From: Haloferax sulfurifontis ATCC BAA-897 | Lineage (GTDB): Archaea > Halobacteriota > Halobacteria > Halobacteriales > Haloferacaceae | Length of the DNA: 64,000 bases | Direction: 5' to 3' | NCBI RefSeq assembly: GCF_000337835.1 | Contig: NZ_AOLM01000008.1 | Location: 1 to 64,000 of the forward strand | Shown here: piece by piece, positions 9,155 through 18,413 of the stretch | Layout of the letters: the number at the start of each line of letters is the position of its first letter | How positions within the stretch are numbered: the first letter of the stretch is position 1 | Program-made: the position numbers and the translations under genes | The notes under the pieces: model-generated | The model's database searches: none | Seen by the model: only the letters and a program-made list of their open reading frames with translations | Told to the model about the DNA's origin: nothing

Positions 9155-10306
9155 ATGATGGTATCAACCAGGAGAAATTTCATCGGGGGTTCTGCCGCGG
9201 CGTTGGCGGGTCTCGCCGGCTGTCTGACGACGAGTAGTTCCGAGAGTGACGCCGACGCGACGGGTTCCGGTGGCGGCGACGCGGAGACGTACGAGGTCGG
9301 GTATCAGGACTTCCAGACGAACATCGAGGCCACCGCGTTCCCCGATACGCTGTACTTCTACTGCGTGCAGTCCGGGTGGATGAACTGGCCGTCGCTGATG
9401 CAGTCGTTCGAGGATTCCTACGGCGTGGCGGTCCACGACGACGACCGCTCGTCGGGCGAGGCGCTCCAGCACATGCGCTCGCACTCGAACAACATGACCC
9501 ACTCCGGGTACAACGGCGGGTATACCTACGGCATCGTCGCCCGGAACGAGGGCTTTACACAGGCGTACAAGCCGCAGGGGTGGGACAAAGTGCCGGACAC
9601 GCTCAAGACCGACGACGGGCACGTCACGGCGACTCGCCGGGTGACGACGGCCGTGACCTACCGGAAGGACATCTACGAGGAACGCGGCCTCGACGAGCCG
9701 ACCACGTGGGAGGACCTGCTCCAGCCCGAAATCATGCAGGACCTCGCGCTCCAGACCCCGCAGGCGGCGGTCGGACTCGCGGCGGCGCTGTCGGTCAACA
9801 ACGCCCGCGGCGGTAGTATGGACGACCTTCAGCCCGTCATCGACTACTACGAGCGGATTCAGGAGGGCGGCGCGGAGTTCACCGACAACTTCCTCGCGCA
9901 GTTCTCCCGCGGGGAGTACGCGACGTTCGTCCGGTACGACTACTCCGGGCTCGACCTCAAGTACAACAACGACGAGGTCGCAGAGGAGAACGTCGGCGTC
10001 GCGCTCTTGGGCGGCGAAAACGGCAATAAGGGAGCGCTCAACATGCCGTACGGCTACGCGCTCTTGGAGGGCGCGCCGAATCCGGCGGCGGGCAAGCTGT
10101 TCATGGACTACGTCCTCTCGCTGGAGGGCCAACAGCAGTTCCTCGACGCCTACGTCAGGCCGATTCGCTCCTCGGAGCTGGAGCTTCCCGACGAGTTCAT
10201 CGACCCTACCGAGTACGACCGGACGGAGTTCCAAGTCGACTACGGTCAGTTGGTCGACCGGCAGGAGGACATCATCCGAGAGATAACGCGCGGCGCGAAC
10301 ATCTGA
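9155..10306 (+). CDS. ABC importer substrate-binding lipoprotein
   Basis: 383-aa periplasmic-type binding protein (spermidine/putrescine-iron-thiamine superfamily). The N-terminus STRRNFIGGSAAALAGLAGC is a twin-arginine signal ending in a lipobox Cys near residue 23, so it is Tat-exported and lipid-anchored, followed by a Ser/Asp/Gly-rich tether. The body has a type II binding-protein layout, with aromatic YFYCVQSGWMNWPS near residue 70 and a C-terminal domain with AAGKLFMDYVLSLEGQQ. Two adjacent ATG codons (9155 and 9158) are both possible starts. First gene of a four-gene operon; the next gene begins 2 bases after its stop. Substrate uncertain: thiamine, iron or polyamine are the usual choices. 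Confidence 0.85.
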   Translation: MMVSTRRNFIGGSAAALAGLAGCLTTSSSESDADATGSGGGDAETYEVGYQDFQTNIEATAFPDTLYFYCVQSGWMNWPSLMQSFEDSYGVAVHDDDRSSGEALQHMRSHSNNMTHSGYNGGYTYGIVARNEGFTQAYKPQGWDKVPDTLKTDDGHVTATRRVTTAVTYRKDIYEERGLDEPTTWEDLLQPEIMQDLALQTPQAAVGLAAALSVNNARGGSMDDLQPVIDYYERIQEGGAEFTDNFLAQFSRGEYATFVRYDYSGLDLKYNNDEVAEENVGVALLGGENGNKGALNMPYGYALLEGAPNPAAGKLFMDYVLSLEGQQQFLDAYVRPIRSSELELPDEFIDPTEYDRTEFQVDYGQLVDRQEDIIREITRGANI

Positions 10307-10308
10307 GG

Positions 10309-11244
10309 ATGTCCGACCGACACGCCGAGAACAGTCCGCTCTCGCTCCGGGCGCTCACGGCGCGGGCGGTCGGCGCGTTCGAGACCGTCGCGAACCCCGT
10401 CACCGAACGAGAGCGCGAGTACCGCCGCATCGTCGCGCTGTGCGCGCCGTTTTCGGTGCTGTTGCTCGTCGCGGGCCTGTACCCCCTCTCCGAGGTCGTT
10501 CGCATCAGCGTCTCGACGGCCCAGTACGAGTCGGTCGGGTTCTCGCTCGACGCCTACGCGACGCTGTTCGGGGACCCCTACTACCGCCGGGTGGCGTTCG
10601 ACTCCCTGTGGCTGACCACCGGGACGACGCTCGTCTCGGTCGGACTCGCCGTCCCCATCGCGCACGCACTCGAGAAGTACGACCTCCCCGGCGAGGACCT
10701 CCTCGTCACGCTCGTCTCGTTCCCCATCAGCCTCCCCGGCATCGTCGCCGCGTTCATGATTCTGGTGCTGTTCGGGAACAACGGCGTCGTCACCGCGGTC
10801 GCGGCCGCCCTCACCGGGAGCCGGCCCACCGACCTCGCCTTTGCGGTCAGCGTCCCGGGGCTGTTCGTCGCCTTCGTGTACTCGATGGTGCCGCGCGCGA
10901 CGCTCATCCTCCGCGGGACGTACGCCGAGGTCGACTCGGCCGCCGAGGAGGCCGCCCAAGCCCTCGGCGCGACGCCGTTCGAGACGTTCCGGCACGTCAC
11001 GCTCCCGCAGATTCGACCGGGCATCACCGGCGCGCTGATTCTCACGTTCCGGACGGGGCTGGCTATTTTCGGGACGCTCGTCGTCATCCAGACGCTCGTC
11101 GTCTGGACGCTCCAGCTCTCGCGGGAACTCGGCGTCGGCTACGACGTGCAGGTCGCCGGCGCGATGGCGACCGTCTACTTCGCGTTCACCTTCCTGTTCA
11201 CCGTCCTCGGACTCCGGTACACCAGCGCGGAGGTCGGCATATGA
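10309..11244 (+). CDS. ABC importer permease 1
   Basis: 311-aa inner-membrane permease of the binding-protein-dependent importer. Six or so hydrophobic segments follow an N-terminal charged region; the first spans about residues 43-62. The cytoplasmic EAA loop is seen as EEAAQALGATPFETFRHVTLPQ near residues 208-229. It starts 2 bases after the binding-protein stop and its own stop overlaps the next permease ATG by 4 bases (ATGA at 11241-11244), indicating co-translation. It pairs with permease 2 as a heterodimer. Confidence 0.9.
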   Translation: MSDRHAENSPLSLRALTARAVGAFETVANPVTEREREYRRIVALCAPFSVLLLVAGLYPLSEVVRISVSTAQYESVGFSLDAYATLFGDPYYRRVAFDSLWLTTGTTLVSVGLAVPIAHALEKYDLPGEDLLVTLVSFPISLPGIVAAFMILVLFGNNGVVTAVAAALTGSRPTDLAFAVSVPGLFVAFVYSMVPRATLILRGTYAEVDSAAEEAAQALGATPFETFRHVTLPQIRPGITGALILTFRTGLAIFGTLVVIQTLVVWTLQLSRELGVGYDVQVAGAMATVYFAFTFLFTVLGLRYTSAEVGI

Positions 11245-12122
11245 CGCCGTCCCTCTCGCGTCGGTTCGGACGGTCGGCCGTGACGCTGGCCCTGTTTTCG
11301 ACGGTCGCGTTCCTCATCGCGCCCATCGTGCTCACGATCGTCGCCTCGTTCGCTACGAGTTGGACCGGTGTCCTCCCATCGGGGTTCGTCACCTTCGAGA
11401 ACTGGCGGGCGGTGCTGGGGCTCGCTGATACGATTGGCTCACAGCGCAGTATGGGGTGGGACCCCCTGTTCAGCCTCCCGCTCGGCGGCGAGACGCTTTC
11501 GGTGTTGGTCCCGGCGGAGTTGGCGTTCAGCATCGGGCTGGCGCTCGGCGGCGTCCTCATCAACCTCGTCGTCGGCGTTCCCATCGCGTACGCGGTCTCC
11601 CGCTACGAGTTCCCGGGCAAAGAGTGGGTCAACGCCGTCTCGGTGCTCCCGCTCGTTCCGGGCGTCATCTTGGGCGTCGCGTTCCTTCGAGCGTACCCGG
11701 ACCTCTCGGCGACGAGCTTCGGGCTCATCGTCGGCTACTCGCTGTTGAAAGCGCCGTTCATGGTGATGGCCGTGCAAAGCGAGTTCGAGTCGATGCCGCT
11801 CCGACAACTGGAAGAGTCCGCCCGCTCGCTGGGCGCGTCGTGGCCGCGGACGTTCCTGACGGTCATCGTCCCGAACGCCCGCTCGGGCATCGTCTCGGGG
11901 GCCATCATCTGCTGGGCGCTCGCGGCCGCGGAGTTCAACTTCTCGTACATCGTCTGGGCGAAAGGCACTCAGCCGCTGGCGCTCTTCTTGCAACGCCACA
12001 TCTCGAACAGCACGTTCACCAAGGCGGCGGCCGCCGTGTCGATGTTCTTTTTCATCATCGTCGCGGTCACCCTCCTCCTACAGCGGGTCGGTCGCCGCGG
12101 ATTCGACACCAGAGGTAGCTAA
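11241..12122 (+). CDS. ABC importer permease 2
   Basis: 293-aa second permease. I place the start at ATG 11241, overlapping the previous stop; a longer open frame runs further upstream but is only the out-of-frame shadow of permease 1 (Arg/Pro/His-rich). Hydrophobic segments lie near residues 15-38, 95-120, 130-150, 155-172, 210-235 and 265-285. The EAA-type loop ESARSLGASWPRTFLTVIVP near residues 192-212 contacts the ATPase. Its stop overlaps the ATPase start by one base. Confidence 0.9.
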   Translation: MTPSLSRRFGRSAVTLALFSTVAFLIAPIVLTIVASFATSWTGVLPSGFVTFENWRAVLGLADTIGSQRSMGWDPLFSLPLGGETLSVLVPAELAFSIGLALGGVLINLVVGVPIAYAVSRYEFPGKEWVNAVSVLPLVPGVILGVAFLRAYPDLSATSFGLIVGYSLLKAPFMVMAVQSEFESMPLRQLEESARSLGASWPRTFLTVIVPNARSGIVSGAIICWALAAAEFNFSYIVWAKGTQPLALFLQRHISNSTFTKAAAAVSMFFFIIVAVTLLLQRVGRRGFDTRGS

Positions 12123-12862
12123 TGGCAGACGTGACACTAGACGCGGTTCGGAAAGACTACGACGACACGACGGCGCTGGACGGCGTTTCGCTCACCGTCT
12201 CGGACGGCGAGATTCTGGGCGTGCTCGGCCCCTCGGGGTGCGGGAAGACGACGACGTTACGAACCGTCGCCGGCTTCGAGACGCCGACCGACGGAACGGT
12301 GAGGTTCGACGGCGAGGACGTGACGAACGTCCCCCCGGAGAACCGAAACGTCGGATTGGTCTTCCAGGAGTACGCCCTATTTGACAACATGACGGTCACC
12401 GAGAACGTCGCGTTCGGGCTGAAGATGCGGGGCGTCGGGAAGCCCGAGCGACAGACTCGGGCCGAGGAACTGCTCGAAATGCTCGACATCGGCGAGATGG
12501 GCGACCGCGACCCGACGACCCTCTCCGGCGGCCAACAACAGCGCGTCGGGCTGGCGCGCGCGCTCGCCATCGAGCCGAACGTCCTCCTGTTGGACGAGCC
12601 GATGACGGGGCTCGACGCCCAACTGAAGGCGCGCCTGCGGACGGAAATCGGCGCGCTACTGGCGGAGTTGGACGTCACCGGCCTCTACGTCACCCACGAC
12701 CAGGAGGAGGCGATGGTGATGTGCGACCGCGTCGCCGTGCTGAACGAGGGTCGCGTCGAGCAGGTCGGCACGCCCCGAGAGATATACGAGTCGCCGGCGA
12801 ACGAGTTCGTCTCGGAGTTCGTCGCGCTCGACGCGCCCGACCTCCCGTTCGTTAGGTGGTGA
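12122..12862 (+). CDS. ABC importer ATP-binding protein
   Basis: 246-aa ATPase energising the importer of the three preceding genes. Walker A GPSGCGKTT (residues about 35-43), Q-loop FQEYALF, signature LSGGQQQRVGLARALA, Walker B VLLLDEP, and H-loop VTHDQEEAM are all present and intact. It is shorter than PotA/FbpC-type ATPases (about 350 aa) because the C-terminal TOBE regulatory domain is missing, making it look more like a ThiQ-type ATPase. Start ATG 12122 overlaps the permease stop by one base. This is the last gene of the operon; the next gene is convergent. Confidence 0.93.
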   Translation: MADVTLDAVRKDYDDTTALDGVSLTVSDGEILGVLGPSGCGKTTTLRTVAGFETPTDGTVRFDGEDVTNVPPENRNVGLVFQEYALFDNMTVTENVAFGLKMRGVGKPERQTRAEELLEMLDIGEMGDRDPTTLSGGQQQRVGLARALAIEPNVLLLDEPMTGLDAQLKARLRTEIGALLAELDVTGLYVTHDQEEAMVMCDRVAVLNEGRVEQVGTPREIYESPANEFVSEFVALDAPDLPFVRW

Positions 12863-12911
12863 TTCGCTGGTGGGTCGCGGGTGGGTCGCCGATGAGTCAA
12901 CTGGAATCGAC

Positions 12912-14156
12912 TCACGCGCTTGCGGGACCGCCCGCGACCGCCGACCGACCGCCGGCTTCGACGGCGTCCGGCGGGAGATGCGGAAGGCGATAGACGCGGT
13001 CATCGCGTTCGAGTCGGAGCGTCTCGCTTCCGAACAGTCGGTCGGTGGCGCTCCGGACGCGCTTTAGTTCGGTCCGCGACTCGGGAGCGAGCCGCCATTG
13101 CGGCCCGAACAGCCGGTCGTAGCCGACGAGCCGCCCGTCTCCGGACGCCCCGTCGCAGACGCGGTACTCCATCGCCAGATACCGGAACGACCGGTCGAAG
13201 ACGCCCAGCGCGGTGAACACCCCGGCGACTATCACGGCTCCCCCGAGCAGTTCGACCGCGACCCCGTCGGTCGTCGCGGTGCTGAGCAGGCCAACTAACG
13301 TCAACCCGGTCACCAACAGGAGCGCGAGCGGGGACCGGAGCCCGCGGACGACCCCGCCCACGACGACCGCCGATGGCTTCGGGCGGACGACTTCGGCCCC
13401 GTCCCGCGAACTCTCGATTCGCTCCCACTCGGGGGTGTCAGGAGCGAATCCGAGGTCGACCGACGTGCGCTCGTCGTACGCTTCCAGTCGGTCGCGGTAG
13501 ACGTCGACGATATCGGCGAGCAGTTTCACCGCGAGGACGAACGCCAGCACGAACGGCGGCGGGGCACCCGCGATGACGAACCCCCCGCCGATGAGGAGCG
13601 CCGAGCCGGTTCCCGCCATCGACACGAGCGCCGACTGAAGCGGTTGCTGTGGCGGGACCGACGCGTAGGTCCCGCCGAGGAGGTAGCGGCCCACGTCCAC
13701 GGCCCGGCCGACGACGACGGCGAGCACGCCCAACCCGACGGAGAGCGACTCGGCGTCGGTGAGCGTCGCGCCCGTTGTCTCGCCGACGCCGCCGACCCCG
13801 ATTGCACCGAAGAGGGCCCAACCCACGCTTCCGATGGCGAGGGCCATCAGGATGGCCGGGAGGTTCGCGACCTGAATCGACAGCGGCAGGACGGGCAGTC
13901 CGACGCGGCCGCGCTTTTCCGACAGGGCACCGAACACGAGCCACGAAAAGCCGTTCGCGTCGTAGGTCGGTCTGCCCTCCGCGAACAGCGCCTTCACCGC
14001 GGCACCGACGAGACACGCGCCGAGTTCGACCCAGTAGACCGCCAACAGCGCCACGAGCGACCAGTCGAGCGCGAGCACGCCGACGAGCGGGACGGCGTTG
14101 ACCGCCATCAACACCGCCACCTTCGCCCGCCGCTTCTCCCTGGGGGTGAACTGCAT
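12912..14156 (-). CDS. DUF6498-type multi-pass membrane protein
   Basis: 414-aa protein with about eight hydrophobic segments, beginning with VAVLMAVNAVPLVGVLALDW (residues about 12-31) and LVALLAVYWVELGACLVGAAVKALFA-type sequence characteristic of the haloarchaeal DUF6498 group. A soluble C-terminal tail (about residues 345-414) contains basic and acidic patches. I start at ATG 14154-14156 (MQFTPREKRR); the upstream open frame is Arg-rich and not protein-like. It faces a second member of the same family across a 340-base gap. Function unknown. Confidence 0.72.
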   Translation of the reverse strand: MQFTPREKRRAKVAVLMAVNAVPLVGVLALDWSLVALLAVYWVELGACLVGAAVKALFAEGRPTYDANGFSWLVFGALSEKRGRVGLPVLPLSIQVANLPAILMALAIGSVGWALFGAIGVGGVGETTGATLTDAESLSVGLGVLAVVVGRAVDVGRYLLGGTYASVPPQQPLQSALVSMAGTGSALLIGGGFVIAGAPPPFVLAFVLAVKLLADIVDVYRDRLEAYDERTSVDLGFAPDTPEWERIESSRDGAEVVRPKPSAVVVGGVVRGLRSPLALLLVTGLTLVGLLSTATTDGVAVELLGGAVIVAGVFTALGVFDRSFRYLAMEYRVCDGASGDGRLVGYDRLFGPQWRLAPESRTELKRVRSATDRLFGSETLRLERDDRVYRLPHLPPDAVEAGGRSAVAGGPASA

Positions 14157-14278
14157 TGCAGACGGCGAGGCGTTCCGACTCGAGATAGTTAGGTGGTCTG
14201 GCTCGCGTCGGGCGGTTGGAGCCGACTTCCCGCGACCGGTAAACAAGGTTGATGATGTCAACAAATCATATAGAACGT

Positions 14279-14500
14279 ATGCGTCCCTCCATTCGATACC
14301 TCGCCTCCCTCGTCGTCGGTCTCGTCGTCGCCGGTGTGGCCGTCTCGGCCGCCGACGCGCCGGGATTGCTTCCCGTGGCAATCGCTCCGCTGTACGCGGC
14401 GACGACCGCTCGCGGTCGCCGACTACGAGTCGCTCCCCGAGTAGTCGCGTGCCGCCGAGACGCTTCGAGAGCGGGTTTCATCAGATATATGACCGGATGA
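14279..14500 (+). CDS. Small membrane protein, possibly frameshifted
   Basis: 73-codon frame starting MRPSIRYLASLVVGLVVAG, with one clear membrane helix (residues about 8-25) and a second weak one. As read, its TGA overlaps the ATG of the next gene (ATGA at 14497-14500). From about base 14410, however, the codons become unusual (CGA, CTA, GTA, AGA), while the neighbouring frame reads VADYESLPE and stops at 14442-14444 with typical haloarchaeal acidic codons. A one-base insertion near 14405-14415 would explain this. Either a short real gene with an odd tail or a frameshifted 55-aa protein. Confidence 0.4.
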   Translation: MRPSIRYLASLVVGLVVAGVAVSAADAPGLLPVAIAPLYAATTARGRRLRVAPRVVACRRDASRAGFIRYMTG

Positions 14501-15948
14501 GCGAAACGACCAATCCGATGGCCCCTCCACGGTACGGCGACGTCCCGACTTCGTCTCTCCCCGCCGACATCGGATTCCTCCCGGTGCTCTCGGCGAACCT
14601 CCTCCCGCTCGCCGGCGTGCTGTGGTTCGGCTGGAACCCGGGGACGCTCCTCGCGGTCTACGTCCTCGAACTGCTGTTTTTGTTCCCGCTTTCGGGCGTG
14701 AAGGCGCTGTTCGCCGGCCGGCCGCCGACCTCGTTCCGCGAGGACGGCGTCTTCAGCCTGTCCGACAACGACCTCGTCGACAAGCGCGGAAGCGTCAGTA
14801 TCCACGACCGACTCCCGCCGGTGTACCCGCGAAACGTCCCGTTTGCGACCGCCGTCGTCGGCGGCGGCGCGTGGGTCGGCGTCTTCCTCCTCGCGCCGCT
14901 CTCGGAGGTCGTCTCGGTTCTCGACGTGCTCGCCCGGCCGGAGGCGGTCGTCAGCGTCGCCGCGCTCGTCGTCGGGCAGGTCGGCGAGACCGCCGCCGAG
15001 TTCCTCCGGCGCGACCGATACACCGAGCGCTCGCCGTACGCCCTCGTCGAGATTCCCGCCCGGCAAGCGATGTTTCTCGCGTGTTTCCTGTTCGTCGTCG
15101 TCCTCGGCGGCGCGACGGTCGCGCTCGCGGGGTTCGTGTTCGTGAAACTGCTCTTCGAGTGGTCCGGCTTCCGCGCAGAGCAGGGCGGCGGCGGCCGGCT
15201 TACGAGTTGGCTCTCCGGCCCCGACAGCGACGCGACCCGCGGCGAAATCGACGTTCCCGACGGCCGACCCTCGGTCGCAATCGACGCGGACCGTCGCGCG
15301 GTGGTCGCGGCCGCGGTCTGGCGCGCGGCCACCACGACGGGACCGTTCTACGTCACCATGGCCGCGATGGTCTGGATCGGCGGGACCGCGTTCGTCGTCG
15401 AGGGGACCCCCTCGCTCGCGGTCTGGGTCGGGTTCGGTCTCTTCGGGCTCTGCCTCCTCGCGTTCATGCTCGCCGGCGATATCGTCGAGAGCGTGCTCGC
15501 GAGCGGGTGGCTGACCTACCGACGTTTCGGCGACCGCCTCGTCGTTCACGACCGCCTGACGAACGAGTCGCAGTGGGCGGCGGCGGTCGGCGACCTGCGC
15601 GACGCCGAAGTCGTGGCGACTCGGCCCACCGACCGCTACCTCGGAACGCGGACCATCGCGGCGACGGTCGGCTGGGGCGACGACGAGACGGAACACACGC
15701 TCGGACCTGTCGCGGACGCCGAGGCGTTCGTCGACTCGTTCGACCTCCCGGTCGGCTCAACCGACCTCCCGCCGCTCGACCGCCGGTTCGTCGGGGCCGC
15801 CATCGCTTCGGTCGTCCTCACCGCGGTCGGCGTCGTCACCGTGGTTTTCACTCCGCTCGGGCCCTCCACGAGTTGGCTTCTCGCGCTGTTCCTGTTCCCG
15901 GCTTTCGCCATCGTCCCCAAGGGGTTCTGGAAGCTCGCGCACCCGTGA
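14497..15948 (+). CDS. DUF6498-type multi-pass membrane protein, paralogue
   Basis: 483-aa membrane protein with the same N-terminal pattern as the divergent gene at 12912-14156: FLPVLSANLLPLAGVLWFGW then LLAVYVLELLFLFPLSGVKA and a following LVDKRGSVSIHDRLPPVYPR. About nine hydrophobic segments; a soluble domain near residues 355-430 (LVVHDRLTNESQWAA onward) may sense or bind something; two final helices end at the C-terminus. Start ATG 14497 (MSETTNP) chosen because the upstream frame is not protein-like. The two paralogues lie head to head. Function unknown. Confidence 0.72.
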   Translation: MSETTNPMAPPRYGDVPTSSLPADIGFLPVLSANLLPLAGVLWFGWNPGTLLAVYVLELLFLFPLSGVKALFAGRPPTSFREDGVFSLSDNDLVDKRGSVSIHDRLPPVYPRNVPFATAVVGGGAWVGVFLLAPLSEVVSVLDVLARPEAVVSVAALVVGQVGETAAEFLRRDRYTERSPYALVEIPARQAMFLACFLFVVVLGGATVALAGFVFVKLLFEWSGFRAEQGGGGRLTSWLSGPDSDATRGEIDVPDGRPSVAIDADRRAVVAAAVWRAATTTGPFYVTMAAMVWIGGTAFVVEGTPSLAVWVGFGLFGLCLLAFMLAGDIVESVLASGWLTYRRFGDRLVVHDRLTNESQWAAAVGDLRDAEVVATRPTDRYLGTRTIAATVGWGDDETEHTLGPVADAEAFVDSFDLPVGSTDLPPLDRRFVGAAIASVVLTAVGVVTVVFTPLGPSTSWLLALFLFPAFAIVPKGFWKLAHP

Positions 15949-16061
15949 GGCGAGAGTCGGGACTGTCGATTTGGTGAATGCGTGTGAGCGAATTCGAGGA
16001 GAGCGAGCAAACGTGAGGAGGGAGTGCCCGATGGGACCGCCCGCGACGGCCCGCGGACGGA

Positions 16062-16373
16062 CTACCCTCGCGAATGTAACGAGTAGGCGATGAGCACGAC
16101 GCCACAGAACTGAAACAGCCGCGTGACGAGCGTGAGCGGCTGTTGGTACTGGAGGCCGATGTAGCCCTCGCGCAGGAGCACCGACCCGACGAAGGCGACG
16201 CCGAACGCGACGGCCGTGAGCAGGAACAGGCCCGCGGAGAGCGCCCGCATCGCCCGGCTGTCGTGACGGCGGTAGCCGCGATAGGCCTGATAGCCGACGT
16301 AGCTCCCGACGAGCGTCGAGCCGAGGGCGAGCGCGACGATGAGCCAGTCGAGGACGGCCGACAGGGTCGCCAT
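16062..16373 (-). CDS. DUF7521-type small membrane protein
   Basis: 103-aa protein with three hydrophobic segments: WLIVALALGSTLVGSYVGYQ (residues about 10-29), a second near 45-65 and a third near 85-97. It matches the haloarchaeal pattern of a small three-helix protein encoded next to a winged-helix regulator; I recall this family as DUF7521 but cannot check. One base separates its start codon from the stop of the HTH gene, so they are co-transcribed and probably act together, perhaps with the membrane protein modulating the regulator. Confidence 0.7.
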   Translation of the reverse strand: MATLSAVLDWLIVALALGSTLVGSYVGYQAYRGYRRHDSRAMRALSAGLFLLTAVAFGVAFVGSVLLREGYIGLQYQQPLTLVTRLFQFCGVVLIAYSLHSRG

Positions 16374-16374
16374 C

Positions 16375-16746
16375 TCAGAGGTCCTCCCACATCCGTTTGA
16401 AGCGGTCGGCGGTGTCGGGTTCCCCCTCGCCGGGGAACGACTCGTCGTCGGTGCGCGTCAGGGACGACTCGAACGACCCGTCGTCCAGTGCGACGGAGAA
16501 CTCGGCGAGCGTGGCGGTGTAGACGCTGTAGTGATTGTTACTGGTTCGAATCTCGGTCTGTTCGTCGAGGAGTCCGTACGCCTGTAATCGTTCCACCCGG
16601 CGGTAGACCGTCGGTTTGGACATCTCACACTCGTCGGCAAGCTCTTGTGCGGACATTGGTCTGGTACTCGTCGCTTCGAGGATGTCGCGGGCGTACTCGT
16701 CGCTGAGGAGGTCGAGAACGTCACCCAGCGCCGGATCCTCACTCAC
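16375..16746 (-). CDS. Winged-helix (ArsR-like) transcription regulator
   Basis: 123-aa DNA-binding protein read from GTG 16744-16746 (SEDPALGDVLDLLSDEYARD). The longer ATG-started frame adds 36 Pro/Arg/Ser-rich residues that do not look like protein, so I prefer the GTG. The helix-turn-helix covers about residues 25-75 with the recognition part AQELADECEMSKPTVYRRVE, typical of haloarchaeal HTH_20/ArsR-like regulators. The acidic C-terminus ends in FKRMWEDL. It directly precedes the DUF7521-like gene and probably regulates its own operon. Confidence 0.82.
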   Translation of the reverse strand: MSEDPALGDVLDLLSDEYARDILEATSTRPMSAQELADECEMSKPTVYRRVERLQAYGLLDEQTEIRTSNNHYSVYTATLAEFSVALDDGSFESSLTRTDDESFPGEGEPDTADRFKRMWEDL

Positions 16747-17086
16747 GGTGGTCGGATGACTGCTCGGCGGATTAATAGGCCCACGGGTTTCCACCCCCGC
16801 TGGTCGCGGCGACCGACTCGGGACGGGGGTTCGGTGGGGGTGTCGAGATAGCACGGTAGTTCGGGGTAGTGCGACGATACCGCGGGAGCCTACGGCGATG
16901 CTGTGGAGGGGCTGTCGCGTCAGCGATGGCCGCGATGGGTGCCGAAGTGCTGTCAGAGGGCACAGTACGGTACTGCTCGGGAGGGCAGTCCGATGTCAGT
17001 GCGGCGGGGCCCATCGCAGTTCGACCGACGCGCCGGGACAGTATATAAAACGGGGGCCAGTTTCTGACCCAGAAACTCGCGGGTTT
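16747..17086. other. Gene-free stretch between HTH gene and LolA-like gene
   Basis: About 340 bases; no open frame with protein-like composition. It contains the upstream region of the HTH gene and the 3' flank of the LolA-like gene, including the A+T patch TATATAAAAC at 17041-17050, which could be a promoter element. Otherwise nothing recognised. Confidence 0.4.
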
Positions 17087-18283
17087 TCAGGCCGAACAGC
17101 CGACAGAGCGGCCGACTTCGACGAGGCGGTCCGTCTCGACGCCGGTCCCGCGGACGGTGTGGCCGTAGCCGTCGCAGTTCCACGACAGCGACGTGGTCGG
17201 CCCGTAGTCGATAGTCGCCGGCTGACCACCCACCGTCGCGTCGCGCTCGTCGGCGTCGATGTCGAGGGTGTAGTTGAACTTCGCCATCGTGAGCTCGCGG
17301 CCGCCGGCGGCGTAGCGGAGGCCGACCCCGTCGATGCGGCCGGTGGTCCGCGTGGCGTAGACCAGTTCGTACGCGGGCGGAACCGTCGGCTCGGGGACCG
17401 AAATCGAGCTCCGCGCTTCCAAGTCGGCCCTGCTACGGAACCACTCCGTGTTCGGCGTGTTCGGTCGCTCGACGGTCGTGTTCGCACCGATTTCCGGGCG
17501 GAACGCGTCCGCCGACACGGCCGCGTCGAACGTCACGTTCGTGTACGTCGTCGTCACCGACCGCCGGGTCCCGTCGGCCGTCCACGCCGTCTGTTTGCGG
17601 AGCGGGTAGAACCGCTCTGCGTCGAGCCACAGCCGCTGGCGGTAGCCCGCCTCGCTCCGGTTCGCCTCGGGGGCGATGTCGAGGACGTACGCCTCGCGCC
17701 CGCCGACGGTGTCTGTCTCGACGAACTCGACCGCGTAGCTACGGTTCGCGTCGGCTCCGGGGGCGGCACCCGGCGCGACACCGGCGTGTCGCGGCACGAC
17801 GGGAAGCGGCGACACGCCGATGGACTGCGGGCGACCGTCGCCGTCGGTCAGCCCCGCGGCCGCGACGAGCAGTTGGAGCCGTTCGGCCGTCCGCGACTCG
17901 GTCGGCGGCCCCGTCAGGTCGATGGCGGTCACCTCACCTCCGTCTGTGTCGTGAAGCCAGAGCGTCGACCCGTTCGAGACCTGCCGGTCGTACTGTCGGT
18001 TCACCGCGTTTCGGAAGTTCACGCGCTTCCGTTCCGTCTCCGGGACGAGCGTCACGTCGGCGACTGTCCGAGACCTGACGGTGTCGTTGGTTCGAATCTC
18101 GACCGTCTGCCTCCCGGTGAGCGTGTCGATGCCGCGGTAGCGCTCGGTCACGTTCGCGTCGACCGCGGGGCTCGCGTCGCCTATCGCGCCCCCCGTCGTC
18201 CAGAGGACCGCGGAGAGCGCGACGGCGACGAGCACGAATGCGGCGAGCGTGCGTCGGTTGAGTCGGAGTGGAGGGCGAGTCAT
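17087..18283 (-). CDS. LolA-like lipoprotein-sorting family protein, membrane-anchored
   Basis: 398-aa extracytoplasmic protein. One N-terminal hydrophobic segment (residues about 13-33, LAAFVLVAVALSAVLW) acts as signal or anchor; no lipobox Cys follows. The remainder has the alternating beta-strand character of the LolA/DUF4367-type fold found in many haloarchaeal surface proteins, with segments such as VTLVPETERKRVNFRNAV and QRLWLDAERFYPLRKQ (the latter is the typical strand where a carrier reports residue conversion). Haloarchaea lack an outer membrane, so transport of lipoproteins is not implied; lipid or hydrophobic-ligand binding is the inferred role. Confidence 0.65.
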   Translation of the reverse strand: MTRPPLRLNRRTLAAFVLVAVALSAVLWTTGGAIGDASPAVDANVTERYRGIDTLTGRQTVEIRTNDTVRSRTVADVTLVPETERKRVNFRNAVNRQYDRQVSNGSTLWLHDTDGGEVTAIDLTGPPTESRTAERLQLLVAAAGLTDGDGRPQSIGVSPLPVVPRHAGVAPGAAPGADANRSYAVEFVETDTVGGREAYVLDIAPEANRSEAGYRQRLWLDAERFYPLRKQTAWTADGTRRSVTTTYTNVTFDAAVSADAFRPEIGANTTVERPNTPNTEWFRSRADLEARSSISVPEPTVPPAYELVYATRTTGRIDGVGLRYAAGGRELTMAKFNYTLDIDADERDATVGGQPATIDYGPTTSLSWNCDGYGHTVRGTGVETDRLVEVGRSVGCSA

Positions 18284-18413
18284 GCTGTGTACACCCTGAC
18301 AGGGAGTTCGACTGCGTGTCTGGGAGCCGACGGCTAAATACTTCTGGACGCCGGTCGTTCCGGGCGCCCACCGAACCGACAGCTACGCCCTCAACGCCCG
18401 AGACCGGTCGGAT

